A stretch of 42,421 nt of DNA from Pseudonocardiaceae bacterium (GCA_009379815.1 WHSY01000006.1:1-42421); one strand, 5' to 3'. Positions 24,501 to 32,661 are shown, counted from the first letter of the stretch. Translations and numbers: made by a program. The notes: a model not told the origin generated them from the sequence alone.

Positions 24501-25767
24501 CACGGAGTGGCGGGTGCGTTACGAGCTGGGGATCTGGCTGGGCTTCGTTCGGGATCGGCGGGATGAGGCGCGCTCGTATCTCGAGACAGCTGCCCGGGTC
24601 GCCGGGCAGCTGGGCGACGTTTCAGGGCAGGTCGGGGCGCTGTCCCGGCTGTCGCTGCTGCTGGCCAACGGGCTCGATCTCACCGCCGCGATCGGTGAAG
24701 CCGAGCGGGCGCTGACGCTCGCCGACCGTCACGGTGACGAGCGCGCGCTGGCCACGGCGCTCGACGCGCGGAAGCTGTGCGCTGTCTTCCTGGGCGAGCT
24801 GCGGGTGTTCGACACGCTGCTGCCCCGGCTTGTCGACGTTCTGCAGCGCCACGACGAGGTGTGGACGTTGCAGTTCGTGCTCGCCGAGGCGGCCGTCGTG
24901 GCCGCGGCCACCGGGCGCTGGGTCAATGCCGACGCCCGGCTGGCGGAGGCGGTCGCGGCGAACCGCCGCTGCGGGGACCGGGTCGCCGAGCCCTACATCA
25001 CCGCCACACGGGGCCGAGTCGAGCGCAGCCGTGGTGCCTACGGGCCGGGGCTTTCCGCCGGTCGGGAGGCGGTGGCCTCGGCGGAGCGGAACTGGGGCTG
25101 GTGGGAGTCGTGGGCGCGGACCGAGCTGGGGGTCACGTTGCTGGAGCTGGGCCAGCTGCCCGCGGCGATCGAGCAGCTGGAGCGCGGAGCGGTTGCGGGC
25201 CTGGTCTCGCAGTCTGCCCGCAGCCGCGGACAGCTGGCGCAAGCTCGGTGGCGGTCGGGCGACCGCGACCGCGCGCTGGATGAGCTGCACCGTGCCGAAC
25301 GGCTGCTCGCCGCGGCGAGGATGCCTGCGGGGCAGGCCTACCTGTTCGGAGCGGACGCCACGCTGGCCTGCGCCACCGTCCGGCTCTCCCGCGGCGAGAT
25401 CGCGCTGGCCGAGGAACTGTTCGCCCCGCTGGTGGACGCCGCCGAGGCCAGCGGCTGGGCCGAGCCGTTCGCCCGAGGCCTGCTGCTCGGCGCGCGGTGC
25501 CGCGCTGCGTGCGGTGAGCCCGAGCAGGCGCGGACGCTCGCCCGCCGGGCGCTGGATGTGGCCGTGTCCACCGGTCTACCGGGGGTCGCCTGGCAGGCCC
25601 GAGCGGTGCTCGCCGGGGTGGGTGACCGTGACGCCGGCGGATTGCTCGCCCGTGCCCGGGCCGATGTCGTGGAACTGTCGGCGACCCTGCCCGACGCCGA
25701 GCTGCGCGGTTCGTTCGTCGAGTGGGCCCTGGCCGAGGTCGACGACCTCGCCGGGGTGCGCCGGTAA
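21568..25767 (+). CDS. SARP-AAA+ (AfsR-type) regulator with degenerate cyclase domain
   Basis: A 1399-residue transcription regulator. Domains in order: winged-helix DNA-binding domain of the OmpR/SARP type (about 12-100, with FEYR/EYRLLGPVEVLRGGEPVALGPPKARALLGYM); bacterial transcriptional activation domain BTAD (about 105-255, DLGDEPFAATEARRLEELR, LRERLHGQLMVALYRCGRQAEALRVF); a Pro/Thr linker made of a DNA tandem repeat; a class III nucleotide-cyclase homology domain (about 305-455) whose catalytic Asp and substrate residues are replaced; an AAA+/STAND ATPase with Walker A GEVGVGKS at 513-520 and Walker B VVVAVEDLHWAD near 640-650; and a C-terminal TPR-like helical tail to the end. There is no LuxR helix-turn-helix. 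GTG 21568 follows a TAACGC hexamer by seven bases. It probably controls genes outside or downstream; no biosynthetic cluster is adjacent. Confidence 0.9.
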   Translation: MDHAPSAPAPELEYRLLGPVEVLRGGEPVALGPPKARALLGYMVLNAGEVISTDRLIDVLWGRRPPDSAGHALQVYVAGLRRALEPDRVPGTAAGVLLTRRPGYLLAAADTQLDVRRFEALVEQGREHTAAGRPRWSATALREGLALWRGPALADLGDEPFAATEARRLEELRVTVTQDRVDADLALGQHAELVGELAALTRQYPLRERLHGQLMVALYRCGRQAEALRVFRELSSALDEEGLRASPWLRDLEVAILRQATELAPPAPVAAPVETTAPVETTAPVDVTPPAVADEMASVALPSLVRTVTVVHVTVPRVGAPEPDADLVAAVAETPERLAAGIERLGGTVADRTVEAVTARFGIPDAHEDDAERAVRAALNAVAEVRRYGRQIADAWEVAPLVARVGVCTGIVGPEQRTDGLVRAAADLAAAARPGTAVVDRSTRRLVELQFGWGPRHGTEATEVEAPIAASGKVRGVAGSQVDFVGRDDEMAAAGRVIDAVRAGTGGLLWVSGEVGVGKSRLLAELRGSATSGQRPVLWLQGHCLSYGHGLAYWPIRELLCDWLGTSMQVPELRMRARLRNHLESLFGTDAGPVPAGLASLLGLLSDADLDPRTDQRSPEARERLGVAAVRDVLAGLAARQPVVVAVEDLHWADTSSLHLLEQVLELTEEAGLTLVLTQRPERDHPSWQLRELALRTHAHRSTEITLEPLPSGTDAELLAALVGPDVLPDRLEDLLLSTAEGNPFFLEELVRSLLEANPAQRIGPGTGVEIPATVEQVLGGRIARLPPGAQQLLAGAAVLGRTFPLDVLTALLALDTPPTETVAQLARHGLIGQIRGWPTVEYRFRHVLTHEAAYRSVWPPRRRELHRHAAQLLEARQGSEAPDHGALARHWQLAGDDERAMDSHRLAARAAFGVHALDVAAHQFAEGLAAARRLGSTGDASDLLLGLGQVGRLIGRGDPEAELAEALDGAVATGNLDTEWRVRYELGIWLGFVRDRRDEARSYLETAARVAGQLGDVSGQVGALSRLSLLLANGLDLTAAIGEAERALTLADRHGDERALATALDARKLCAVFLGELRVFDTLLPRLVDVLQRHDEVWTLQFVLAEAAVVAAATGRWVNADARLAEAVAANRRCGDRVAEPYITATRGRVERSRGAYGPGLSAGREAVASAERNWGWWESWARTELGVTLLELGQLPAAIEQLERGAVAGLVSQSARSRGQLAQARWRSGDRDRALDELHRAERLLAAARMPAGQAYLFGADATLACATVRLSRGEIALAEELFAPLVDAAEASGWAEPFARGLLLGARCRAACGEPEQARTLARRALDVAVSTGLPGVAWQARAVLAGVGDRDAGGLLARARADVVELSATLPDAELRGSFVEWALAEVDDLAGVRR
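22378..22424 (+). repeat. 18-bp in-frame tandem repeat in the regulator's linker
   Basis: GCGCCGGTCGAAACGACT occurs at 22378-22395 and 22396-22413, perfectly, with an 11-base partial third unit. It encodes APVETT repeats in the linker between the BTAD and the cyclase-like domain and is likely to vary in copy number. Confidence 0.9.
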
Positions 25768-25925
25768 GTCCCGCCCGTCGATAGGTTGCCCACACCGGTC
25801 AGACTATGGCGTGGTTCACACGGCGCTGCCTAGGCTGGGTTGCACCTGCACCCGGTGAGCAGAGGGGGTGTCGGTTGGACACCGCTGCCAGCCGCGCGCT
25901 TCCCGTCGGTGAGCTGTCTGCACCC

Positions 25926-25947
25926 GCAACGTCGGTGCAACGGTTGT
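25926..25947 (+). promoter_or_regulatory. Candidate operator upstream of acoX
   Basis: The stretch contains GCAAC (25926-25930) and GCAACGGTTGT (25937-25947), a near-palindrome GCAAC-N-GTTGt. TGCAACGGTTG also occurs upstream of the epoxide-hydrolase-like gene (minus strand, around 32662-32674), with a similar preceding GCAA.G. The rest of the 25768-26011 intergenic region holds a GTTGCACC at 25839-25846 and no gene. Confidence 0.45.
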
Positions 25948-26011
25948 CCGGGCATCGTCCGGTGATGTGTGGTTGAGCGACCGGACGCGACCGCGCCGTC
26001 GAGGAGACGTG

Positions 26012-27115
26012 GTGGACCGAGCCAGCAGCAACGGGCGACCCGAGCCGCTCGCGGCGGCACCGGTCGTGCCCGGGTCGACGCTGGGCATTGTCGCCAACCC
26101 CATGTCCGGCCGCGACATCCGCCGCGTCGTGGCCAGGGCCTCGGTGTTCCCCAATGCCGAGAAGGCCAGCATGGTGCTGCGCCTGATCGCTGCCGCGGGG
26201 ACCCTCGGTGTCGAGCGGGTCCTCGTCTCCACCGACACCGTCGGGGTCGCGGCAGGCGTGCTCCGGGCCTACCGTCGCGAGCGCAACCAGCGTGCCACAC
26301 GGTGGCCGGACGTCGAGTTCGTCGAGCTGGAGCGCCACGCGGGCACCGCGGCCGACACCGCCGAACACATCCGCCGGATGCGCGTCGCAGGAGCCGGTCT
26401 GATCGTCTTGCTCGGCGGCGACGGCACCGTCCGAGCCGCGGCGCCCGTGCTCGGCGACACTCCGGTGCTGCCGCTGTCGACCGGCACCAACAACGCGTTC
26501 CCGCAGGTCTGGGAGGCCACCGTCGCAGGCACCGCCGCGGCGCTGGTGGTCACCGGCCGGCTCGACGCGGACACCACGACCGATCGCGCGAAGGTGCTGA
26601 CGGTGCGGGCCGGTGATACCAGCGAGCTCGCGCTGGTGGATGTCTGCATCTCGACACTGGCGCATGTCGGTGCCCGCGCGCTGTGGCAGGTCGACTCGCT
26701 GCGGGAGATCTACTGCGCGTTCGCCGAACCGCACGCCATCGGGCTGTCGTCGGTGGCCGGGCAGCTGCTGCCCACGTCGCGAACCAGCGACGATGGGGTG
26801 GCCATCCGACTCGGCGAACCCGGTGACGTCGCGGCGCGCACCGTGCTCGCGCCGGTTGCCCCGGGTGTGCTGCACGAGCTGCAGGTCGCCGACGTGCGGC
26901 CGCTGGCGGCCGGCGACGTCGTCGGCACCGCGGTCGGCAGCGGCACCGTCGCCGTCGACGGCGAACGGGAGATCGAGTTCGGTCCGGCCACGGCGGTGAC
27001 CGTTGAGCTGGGCACGGACGGGCCGCGAGTGCTCGACGTCCGTCGGGCGCTGCAGCTCGCCGCAGCCGAGCAACTGCTGACGGCCACATCGCGGACCGCG
27101 GGAGAGGTGCACTGA
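26012..27115 (+). CDS. acoX: ATP-NAD kinase-like protein of the acetoin cluster (AcoX)
   Basis: About 367 residues with the NAD kinase/diacylglycerol kinase-like fold: LGIVANPMSGRDIRRVVA at the N-terminus, VLVSTDTVGVAAGVLRA, the ATP-site motif LLGGDGTVRAA near 136, and LPLSTGTNNAFP. The HVGARALW and SSVAGQLLP segments follow the AcoX pattern. AcoX is found with acetoin dehydrogenase genes in several bacteria, where its function is not established. GTG 26012 is favoured because GAGGAG (26001-26006) stands five bases before it; GTG 25967 is in frame but would add an Arg-rich leader lacking homology. The gene starts the acoXABC unit, 23 bases ahead of acoA. Confidence 0.85.
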   Translation: MDRASSNGRPEPLAAAPVVPGSTLGIVANPMSGRDIRRVVARASVFPNAEKASMVLRLIAAAGTLGVERVLVSTDTVGVAAGVLRAYRRERNQRATRWPDVEFVELERHAGTAADTAEHIRRMRVAGAGLIVLLGGDGTVRAAAPVLGDTPVLPLSTGTNNAFPQVWEATVAGTAAALVVTGRLDADTTTDRAKVLTVRAGDTSELALVDVCISTLAHVGARALWQVDSLREIYCAFAEPHAIGLSSVAGQLLPTSRTSDDGVAIRLGEPGDVAARTVLAPVAPGVLHELQVADVRPLAAGDVVGTAVGSGTVAVDGEREIEFGPATAVTVELGTDGPRVLDVRRALQLAAAEQLLTATSRTAGEVH

Positions 27116-27138
27116 CAACCGCATCGAGAGGAGAACCG

Positions 27139-28104
27139 ATGTCCGCCACACCGGAGCGGCTGCTCGAGTCCTACCGGATCATGCGCACGATCCGGGACTT
27201 CGAGGAGCGCGTGCACAAGGAGTTCGCCACCGGCGAGATTCCCGGTTTCGTGCACCTCTACGCGGGGGAGGAGGCCTCGGCGGCAGGGGTGTGCGCCAAT
27301 CTCGACGACCGTGACGCCATCGCCTCTACGCACCGCGGCCACGGGCACTGCATCGCCAAGGGGGTCGATCCGGTGGCGATGATGGCCGAGATCTACGGCC
27401 GCGCCACCGGGGCGTGTCGCGGCAAGGGCGGCTCGATGCACATCGCCGACCTGGACAAGGGGATGCTCGGCGCCAACGGCATCGTCGGCGGCGGCCCGCC
27501 ACTGGTGTGTGGCCGGGCGTTGGGCTCGAAGCTGCAGGGCACCGGCGGCGTCGCGGTGGCGTTCTTCGGTGACGGCGCATCCAACCAGGGCACCACGCTC
27601 GAGTCGATGAACCTCGCCACCGTGTGGGAGCTGCCGGCGATCTTCGTCGCGGAGAACAACGGCTACGCGGAGGCCACCTCGTCGACCTGGTCGGTGGCCT
27701 GCGACGACATCGCCGACCGTGCCGGCGGATTCGGCATGCCCGGCGTGGTGGTCGACGGGTTCGACTACTTCGCCGTGCACGAGGCGGCAGGCGAGGCCGT
27801 GGCACGGGCCCGCGACGGCGGGGGACCGACGCTGATCGAGGTGAAGTTCACCCGCTACTTCGGCCATTTCGAGGGCGACCAGCAGACCTATCGCGGCGGT
27901 GAGGTCAACGAGGCCAGGGAGAACCTCGACTGCCTCAAGCGGTTCCGGGAGCGGGTCACCTCAGCCGGGGAGCTGCGCGGCGAGCAGCTCGACGCGGTCG
28001 ACCGCGAGGTCGCCGACCTCGTCGAGCGCGCCGTGCAGGAGGCCAAGGCCGCGCCCACCCCCACCGCCGACGATCTGCTCACCGACGTCTACGTCAGCTA
28101 CTGA
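27139..28104 (+). CDS. acoA: Acetoin dehydrogenase E1 alpha subunit (TPP-dependent)
   Basis: A 321-residue alpha subunit of a TPP-dependent 2-oxo acid/acetoin dehydrogenase E1, forming alpha2beta2 with AcoB. The thiamine diphosphate motif runs from GDG at 144-146 to AENNGYAEAT near 172. Other signatures are GFVHLYAGEEASAAGV, STHRGHGHCIAKGVD, GRATGACRGKGGSMHIAD and GANGIVGGG. The length and the CRGKGGSMH segment fit AcoA better than pyruvate dehydrogenase. AGGAGA lies seven bases before the ATG. In the cell it would cleave acetoin and pass acetyl to the lipoyl E2, giving acetyl-CoA and acetaldehyde. Related diketone or pyruvate substrates cannot be excluded from sequence. Confidence 0.9.
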   Translation: MSATPERLLESYRIMRTIRDFEERVHKEFATGEIPGFVHLYAGEEASAAGVCANLDDRDAIASTHRGHGHCIAKGVDPVAMMAEIYGRATGACRGKGGSMHIADLDKGMLGANGIVGGGPPLVCGRALGSKLQGTGGVAVAFFGDGASNQGTTLESMNLATVWELPAIFVAENNGYAEATSSTWSVACDDIADRAGGFGMPGVVVDGFDYFAVHEAAGEAVARARDGGGPTLIEVKFTRYFGHFEGDQQTYRGGEVNEARENLDCLKRFRERVTSAGELRGEQLDAVDREVADLVERAVQEAKAAPTPTADDLLTDVYVSY

Positions 28105-28163
28105 CCGCCGCGAGACCTGCTTGCAGGGTCGGGCCATCAGCACCACGGCAAGGAGACGAACAC

Positions 28164-29177
28164 ATGGCACGCACGATCACCATGCGCGAGGCGATCAACG
28201 AGGCCTTGTCGCAGGAGATGGGGCGCGACGAGCGCGTCATCGTGATGGGCGAGGACAACGCGGGCGGCGCGGGCTCGCCGGGCGATGCGGACGCCTGGGG
28301 TGGCGTTCTGGGCGTCACCAAGGGCCTGTACCACCGTTACCCGGGGCGGGTGCTGGACACCCCGATCTCCGAGTCGGCCTTCATCGGCGCGGCGATCGGA
28401 GCCGCGACCAGCGGGATGCGTCCGGTGGCCGAGCTGATGTTCATCGACTTCATGGGCGTCTGCTTCGACCAGATCTTCAACCAGGCCGCGAAGTTCCGGT
28501 ACATGTTCGGCGGCAAGGCGGTCACGCCGGCGACCATCCGCACCATGTACGGCGGGGGCTTCCGCGCCGCCGCGCAGCACTCGCAGTCGCTGTATCCGAT
28601 CTTCACCCACATCCCCGGTCTCAAGGTGGTCACGCCCTCGACGCCCTACGACGCCAAGGGCCTGCTGGTCACCGCGATTCGCGACGACGACCCGGTGATC
28701 TTCTGCGAGCACAAGGCGCTCTACGACATCACCGGTGATGTGCCCGAGGACCTCTACACCATCCCGCTCGGCGAGGCCGAGGTGGTTCGTGAGGGTGGCG
28801 ACGTCACCATCGTCACGCTGGGCCGCATGGTGCACACCGTGCTCGAGGCGGCTGAGCAGCTCGCGTCCGCAGGCGTGGCGGCCGACGTCATCGACCTGCG
28901 CACCACCAGCCCGCTCGACGAGGACACGATCCTCGAGTCGGTCGAGGGCACCGGCCGGGTGGTGGTGGTCGACGAGGCCACCCCCCGCTGCGGTATCGCG
29001 GCAGACATCGCCTCGCTGGTGGCCAGCAAGGCGTTCGGCTCGTTGCAGGCACCGGTGGAGCTGGTGACCGCGCCGCACACCCCGGTGCCGTTCTCCGACG
29101 TGCTGGAGGACCTCTACGTCCCGGACGCGCAGCGGGTGGTCAACGCGGCCAAGGCCGTCACGTCCTGGAGCCGGTGA
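28164..29177 (+). CDS. acoB: Acetoin dehydrogenase E1 beta subunit
   Basis: A 337-residue transketolase-like beta subunit of E1. It starts TITMREAINEALSQEMGRDERVIVMGEDNAGG, contains DTPISESAFIGAAIGAATSGMRPVAELMFIDFMGVCFDQIFNQAAKFRYMFGG, TPSTPYDAKGLL, and the C-terminal transketolase domain with GDVTIVTLG, DLRTTSPLDEDTILESV and VDEATPRCG. AAGGAG lies nine bases before the ATG. It is 59 bases after acoA, and its TGA overlaps the GTG of acoC (GTGA). It binds the diphosphate-side and subunit-interface residues with AcoA. Confidence 0.92.
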   Translation: MARTITMREAINEALSQEMGRDERVIVMGEDNAGGAGSPGDADAWGGVLGVTKGLYHRYPGRVLDTPISESAFIGAAIGAATSGMRPVAELMFIDFMGVCFDQIFNQAAKFRYMFGGKAVTPATIRTMYGGGFRAAAQHSQSLYPIFTHIPGLKVVTPSTPYDAKGLLVTAIRDDDPVIFCEHKALYDITGDVPEDLYTIPLGEAEVVREGGDVTIVTLGRMVHTVLEAAEQLASAGVAADVIDLRTTSPLDEDTILESVEGTGRVVVVDEATPRCGIAADIASLVASKAFGSLQAPVELVTAPHTPVPFSDVLEDLYVPDAQRVVNAAKAVTSWSR

Positions 29178-30319
29178 TCATGACCGATGAGCGGATCCGG
29201 CTGGTGACGATGCCGAAGTGGGGGCTGTCGATGACCACCGGCGAGATCACCGACTGGTGGGTCACCGAGGGCGAGGAGGTGACCGAGGGCGCCGACCTCG
29301 CCGACATCGACACCGACAAGATCGCCGGGCCACTGGAGGCCGAGGGTCCCGGCACGCTGCGCCGGATCGTGGTGGGCAAGGGCAGCCGCGCCCCGGTCGG
29401 CGCGGTGCTCGCCGTACAGGCCCCGGCCGAGGTGCCCGACAGCGAGATCGACACGGTGGTGGCCGAGGCGCAGCAGCGCAACGCCGAGCTCGCCGAGGCG
29501 GTCGAGTCGGGCGCGGAGGACACCGGGCCTGCCGCGCAGACCGTGACCGTCGGCAGGCGCGCGCTGAGCTACCTCAGCGTCGGCGAGGCCGGTTCCGACG
29601 GAGTGGCCACCGTGCTGGTGCACGGGTACGGCGGTGACAAGGACTCCTGGCTGTTCCTGCAGCCCGACCTCGGCTCCGACCGGCTCGTGCACGCCCTCGA
29701 CCTGCCCGGCCACGGCGCGTCGTCCAAGGACGTCGGCAACGGCTCGGTCGACGAGCTCGCGGGGGCGCTGCTCGGGTTCCTCGACGAGGTCGGGGCCGCG
29801 CGCGCCCACCTGGTCGGGCATTCACTGGGCGGCGCGGTGGCCGCGACCGCGGCGGTGAGCGCGCCGGAGCGGGTGGCGTCGCTGACGCTGCTCGCGCCGG
29901 TCGGGCTCGGCGAGGCGATCGACGCCGACTACCTGCGCTCGTTCGCCACCGCGTCGAGCAAGCGGGAGGTCAAACCGCTGCTGGGCCGCTTGCTGGCCGA
30001 CCCGTCCGCCGTGACCCGGTCGATGGTCGACGATGTGGTCAGGTTCAAACGCCTCGACGGGGTGCAAGCAGCACTGCAGCGGCTGTGCGAGGCCATGCTC
30101 GACGGCGACCGCCAGGCGGTGGCGCTGCCCGACTCCCTCGCGCAGCTCGACGTCCCCGTCACGGTGGTCTGGGGAGCGCAGGACACGATCGTGCCGAACC
30201 CCGGCGACGACGTGCTGCATGCGCGGCTACCCCGGGCCCGCATCGAGCTGCTCGACGGTGCCGGCCACATGCCGCACATGGAGAAGGCCGGCTCCGTGCT
30301 GGCCTCGCTCCGCGGCTGA
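29174..30319 (+). CDS. acoC: Acetoin dehydrogenase E2: lipoyl domain fused to alpha/beta hydrolase
   Basis: A 381-residue E2 of the AcoC type. Residues 1-85 are a biotinyl/lipoyl domain with the lipoylated Lys49 in DTDKI. After a short linker, residues about 115-381 are an alpha/beta hydrolase-fold domain in place of the usual catalytic E2 core: VLVHGYGGDKDSW, the nucleophile elbow GHSLGG with Ser217, VVWGAQDTIVPN carrying the acid, and GAGHMPHMEKA carrying the His. This layout is known for AcoC of acetoin clusters. There is no peripheral-subunit-binding domain visible. GTG 29174 overlaps the acoB stop and has GGAG five bases upstream; ATG 29180 is an alternative. No E3 (dihydrolipoyl dehydrogenase) gene is present, so a shared E3 must be supplied from elsewhere. 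Confidence 0.9.
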   Translation: MIMTDERIRLVTMPKWGLSMTTGEITDWWVTEGEEVTEGADLADIDTDKIAGPLEAEGPGTLRRIVVGKGSRAPVGAVLAVQAPAEVPDSEIDTVVAEAQQRNAELAEAVESGAEDTGPAAQTVTVGRRALSYLSVGEAGSDGVATVLVHGYGGDKDSWLFLQPDLGSDRLVHALDLPGHGASSKDVGNGSVDELAGALLGFLDEVGAARAHLVGHSLGGAVAATAAVSAPERVASLTLLAPVGLGEAIDADYLRSFATASSKREVKPLLGRLLADPSAVTRSMVDDVVRFKRLDGVQAALQRLCEAMLDGDRQAVALPDSLAQLDVPVTVVWGAQDTIVPNPGDDVLHARLPRARIELLDGAGHMPHMEKAGSVLASLRG

Positions 30320-30320
30320 C

Positions 30321-30342
30321 GCCCGTCGCTCGAGCAGCGGGC
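30321..30342. terminator. Bidirectional hairpin between acoC and the acoR-like gene
   Basis: The 22 bases between the two convergent stop codons are almost one inverted repeat, GCCCG..GCTC / GAGC..CGGGC, with nine of eleven positions paired. It fills the entire gap. Confidence 0.55.
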
Positions 30343-31581
30343 TCAGCTCACGCGAGGAAGTCGCCGGTGTCTCATGCGCAGGATCGTAGCGGCATCTGTC
30401 GGCTCGACGACCACGTTCGGTGCGATGCGGTAGGGCCGGGCCAGCAGGAGACCGCCGAGGTGGCGGCGGAGCCGGGAAACCTCGGACCGCACCGTCACGA
30501 CATGCTCGCGGTCGCCGAAGAGCGCCTCGCTCAGCGCGGCGGCGTCCATCCCGGCCCGGCCCGCTCGCATGAGCAGCGTCAGCAGTTCCAGGTGGCGCAA
30601 GGTCAGCGGATATCGCCAGGTGGTGGTGGCCTCGACCACCGCGTGCGGCGGGCGGGACTCGGTGTCGAGACGCAGCCGCGGCGCCACCCGGTCCGGCGTC
30701 TCGGCGCGCAGCAGCCATCCCCCTGGGACCTGCTCGGGAAGGCAGGTGCCGACGCCCGGCACCGCGAGCAGCTCACCGTGGACGGGCAGCGCGACCCGGT
30801 CGGTCGGGGCGATGCCGCTGACTCCGGCCACCCAGCCGTCGTGATCGACCACCATGGCGGGTGCGCACACTCGGCTCAGCAGCGATGTGGCGACCGTGCG
30901 CAGTGATTCGAGCTGCATCTCCCTGGCGCGCCACAGTTCGGCCTCGGCCAGCCGTACAGCGGTGGACACCAGGGCGACGGTGGCGGGATGGACCGTGGCG
31001 GCGGACCCGCTCACGTCCACCACGCCGAGCAGATCCCCGGTCCGGGGGTCGTGGACCGGCGACGCGGTGCAGGTCCAGCTGTGCAGGCTGCGCGTGAAAT
31101 GCTCGGCGGAGAACAGCTGCACCGGCCCGCCCTCGACGAGTGCGGTACCGATGGCATTCGTGCCGACCGCGGCCTCGGACCAGTCGGCCCCGTCGGTGAA
31201 CCCGACCGCGTCGGCACGCCGGCGAACCCGGGCACAGCCCTCGCGCCACAGCACCATCCCGTCGGCATCGGTGATGACCATGAGGTGCTGCGCCTCCTCG
31301 GCGACGGAGGCGAGGCTGGCCCGCAGCTGATCGAGCACCGGGGCCAGTGGCGTGCTGCGCCGGCTATGCTCGACCAGCTCCGGGCCGGCCGGATCGCCGA
31401 ACCGGGCCTGCTCGGGATCGATGCCGCCGGCCGTCATCCGGGCCCACGAGCGGGATACGACGGCCCGCAGCGATGCCGGTGGCCGGTGGCCGGTCACCAC
31501 CGCCTCGTGCATCTGGTGGAGCAGCCTGGCGTGGCGGCGTAGGTCGGCGTTCCGGCCGACCGCACAGACCACGTCGTCCAC
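30343..31581 (-). CDS. AcoR-like GAF-domain transcription regulator without sigma54 ATPase domain
   Basis: About 412 residues. The N-terminal ~280 residues match the sensory part of AcoR: SWARMTAGGIDPE, the LRASLASVAEEAQHLMVITDADGMVLWREG PAS/GAF start, then WSEAAVGTNAIGTALVEGGPVQLFSAEHFTRSLHSWTCTASPVHDPRTGDLLGVVDVSG, a strongly conserved AcoR signature. Gram-negative AcoR continues with an AAA+ domain that contacts sigma54; here that domain is missing. The C-terminus (about 310-400) is instead a winged-helix-like segment (LTLRHLELLTLLMRAGRAGMDAAALSEALFGDREHVVTVRSEVSRLRRHLGG). This architecture is known in actinobacteria, which generally lack sigma54. GTG 31581 has GGAGG seven bases upstream; the farther ATG 31635 is less likely. 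It probably senses acetoin or a related ligand for acoXABC, which it faces. Confidence 0.87.
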   Translation of the reverse strand: MDDVVCAVGRNADLRRHARLLHQMHEAVVTGHRPPASLRAVVSRSWARMTAGGIDPEQARFGDPAGPELVEHSRRSTPLAPVLDQLRASLASVAEEAQHLMVITDADGMVLWREGCARVRRRADAVGFTDGADWSEAAVGTNAIGTALVEGGPVQLFSAEHFTRSLHSWTCTASPVHDPRTGDLLGVVDVSGSAATVHPATVALVSTAVRLAEAELWRAREMQLESLRTVATSLLSRVCAPAMVVDHDGWVAGVSGIAPTDRVALPVHGELLAVPGVGTCLPEQVPGGWLLRAETPDRVAPRLRLDTESRPPHAVVEATTTWRYPLTLRHLELLTLLMRAGRAGMDAAALSEALFGDREHVVTVRSEVSRLRRHLGGLLLARPYRIAPNVVVEPTDAATILRMRHRRLPRVS

Positions 31582-31702
31582 GGCATTGCCTCCCGGCCGC
31601 CGCTGCGCACATCCGGGACCCCGGAGTCCGGGCATCCTCGGCGCGACTCATGGTCCACCATCCGGAAGCGGACGGACAAGGACCCGGCCGGGCGGTGAAC
31701 CG

Positions 31703-32602
31703 TCAGCCCGTCCGCTGCAGGAAACCGAGGATGCGCTCGTTGATCTCGTCGGGCTTCTCCACCAGCATGAAATGACCCACTCCCGAGATCAGCTCCGCCT
31801 CCGACCCCTTCCCGGCGTGGTCCGGCACCCGTCGGGTCTTCTCCTCGTCCATGCCGTGGCACCCGTCATTCGTGCCGTGCAGATAGAGCGTGGGCTGGGG
31901 GATGTCGCCACCCCAGGCGGCCTCCTGCTCCGCCGCCCATCCCGGCGAGCCGAACCTCGTCGGGTCGAACTGACCCCAGTAGTAGCCGAGTGCGGTCTGC
32001 AGGTGCGCCGGATCGGCCAGGCAGTCGCGGAGGTAGCCGAGGTCCTCGCTCGCCTCGTACCCGGGCGACCAGTCGCCCCAGATGTTGCGGACGAACGCGA
32101 AGTCGTCCGCGGTGATCGCGTCCTCGATCACCCGCTGCATCTGGAAGTACCAGAAGTAGAACGACTTCTTGACCTGCTCGTAGGTGCCGAGGTTCTCCCC
32201 GAAGATGCCGAACGGCGGGATGTTGAGGATCACGCACCGCCCCCACAGCTCGGGTGCCCGGCTGCCCGCGCCCCACGCCCCCACCGCGCCCCAGTCGTGG
32301 GCGATCAGCAGGGCTTCGGGACCCGTGCCACCGAGAGCGCCCGCGAGGGCGATCTGGTCGGCGACCATCGTGCTCGTGTGGACGTGGTGACGGTCGGGCG
32401 GCACGGTGGTCGGCGCGAATCCGCGCCCGAACGGGGCGACCACCCGGTACCCGGCGTCCGCCAGCGCGGGGAGCAGGTACCGGTAGGTGTACGGCGAGTC
32501 CGGGAAACCGTGCATGCACAGGGCCAGCGGGCCCTGCCCGGCCGCGAGATAGTGGAAGGTGATCCCGTTCGCGTCGACCGAACCCCGTTCGAAATCCGAC
32601 AT
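31703..32602 (-). CDS. Alpha/beta hydrolase, epoxide hydrolase/haloalkane dehalogenase type
   Basis: A 299-residue cytoplasmic hydrolase. The oxyanion segment is HGFPDSPYTYR (31-41), the nucleophile elbow has Asp103 in IAHDWGA (an Asp nucleophile and Trp, as in epoxide hydrolases and haloalkane dehalogenases), Asp246 in HGTNDG is a candidate acid, and His277 in GVGHFML is the base. The cap domain is rich in aromatics (YFWYFQMQRVIEDAI, ALGYYWGQFD), including Tyr residues that could be the epoxide-activating pair. ATG 32602 has AAGGAG eight bases upstream and homology starts there. A TTGCAC-rich region with a GCAACCGTTGC palindrome lies about 60 bases upstream. It precedes the AcoR-like gene on the same strand by 121 bases and may be cotranscribed with it. 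Confidence 0.85.
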   Translation of the reverse strand: MSDFERGSVDANGITFHYLAAGQGPLALCMHGFPDSPYTYRYLLPALADAGYRVVAPFGRGFAPTTVPPDRHHVHTSTMVADQIALAGALGGTGPEALLIAHDWGAVGAWGAGSRAPELWGRCVILNIPPFGIFGENLGTYEQVKKSFYFWYFQMQRVIEDAITADDFAFVRNIWGDWSPGYEASEDLGYLRDCLADPAHLQTALGYYWGQFDPTRFGSPGWAAEQEAAWGGDIPQPTLYLHGTNDGCHGMDEEKTRRVPDHAGKGSEAELISGVGHFMLVEKPDEINERILGFLQRTG

Positions 32603-32661
32603 CTCGAAGCTCCTTCCGGTTGGTGTCCGTCGACAACCGTCGGGCTCCGGCTCGCCGGCTC

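Noticed and set aside
21568-25767. Cluster-situated regulator of a biosynthetic gene cluster
   Set aside because: No polyketide, peptide synthetase or other assembly genes lie within the window; the SARP-type architecture alone does not show this.
25768-26011. Possible sigma54 (-24/-12) promoter before acoX
   Set aside because: No GG-N10-GC element in suitable position, and the nearby regulator lacks the AAA+ domain needed for it.
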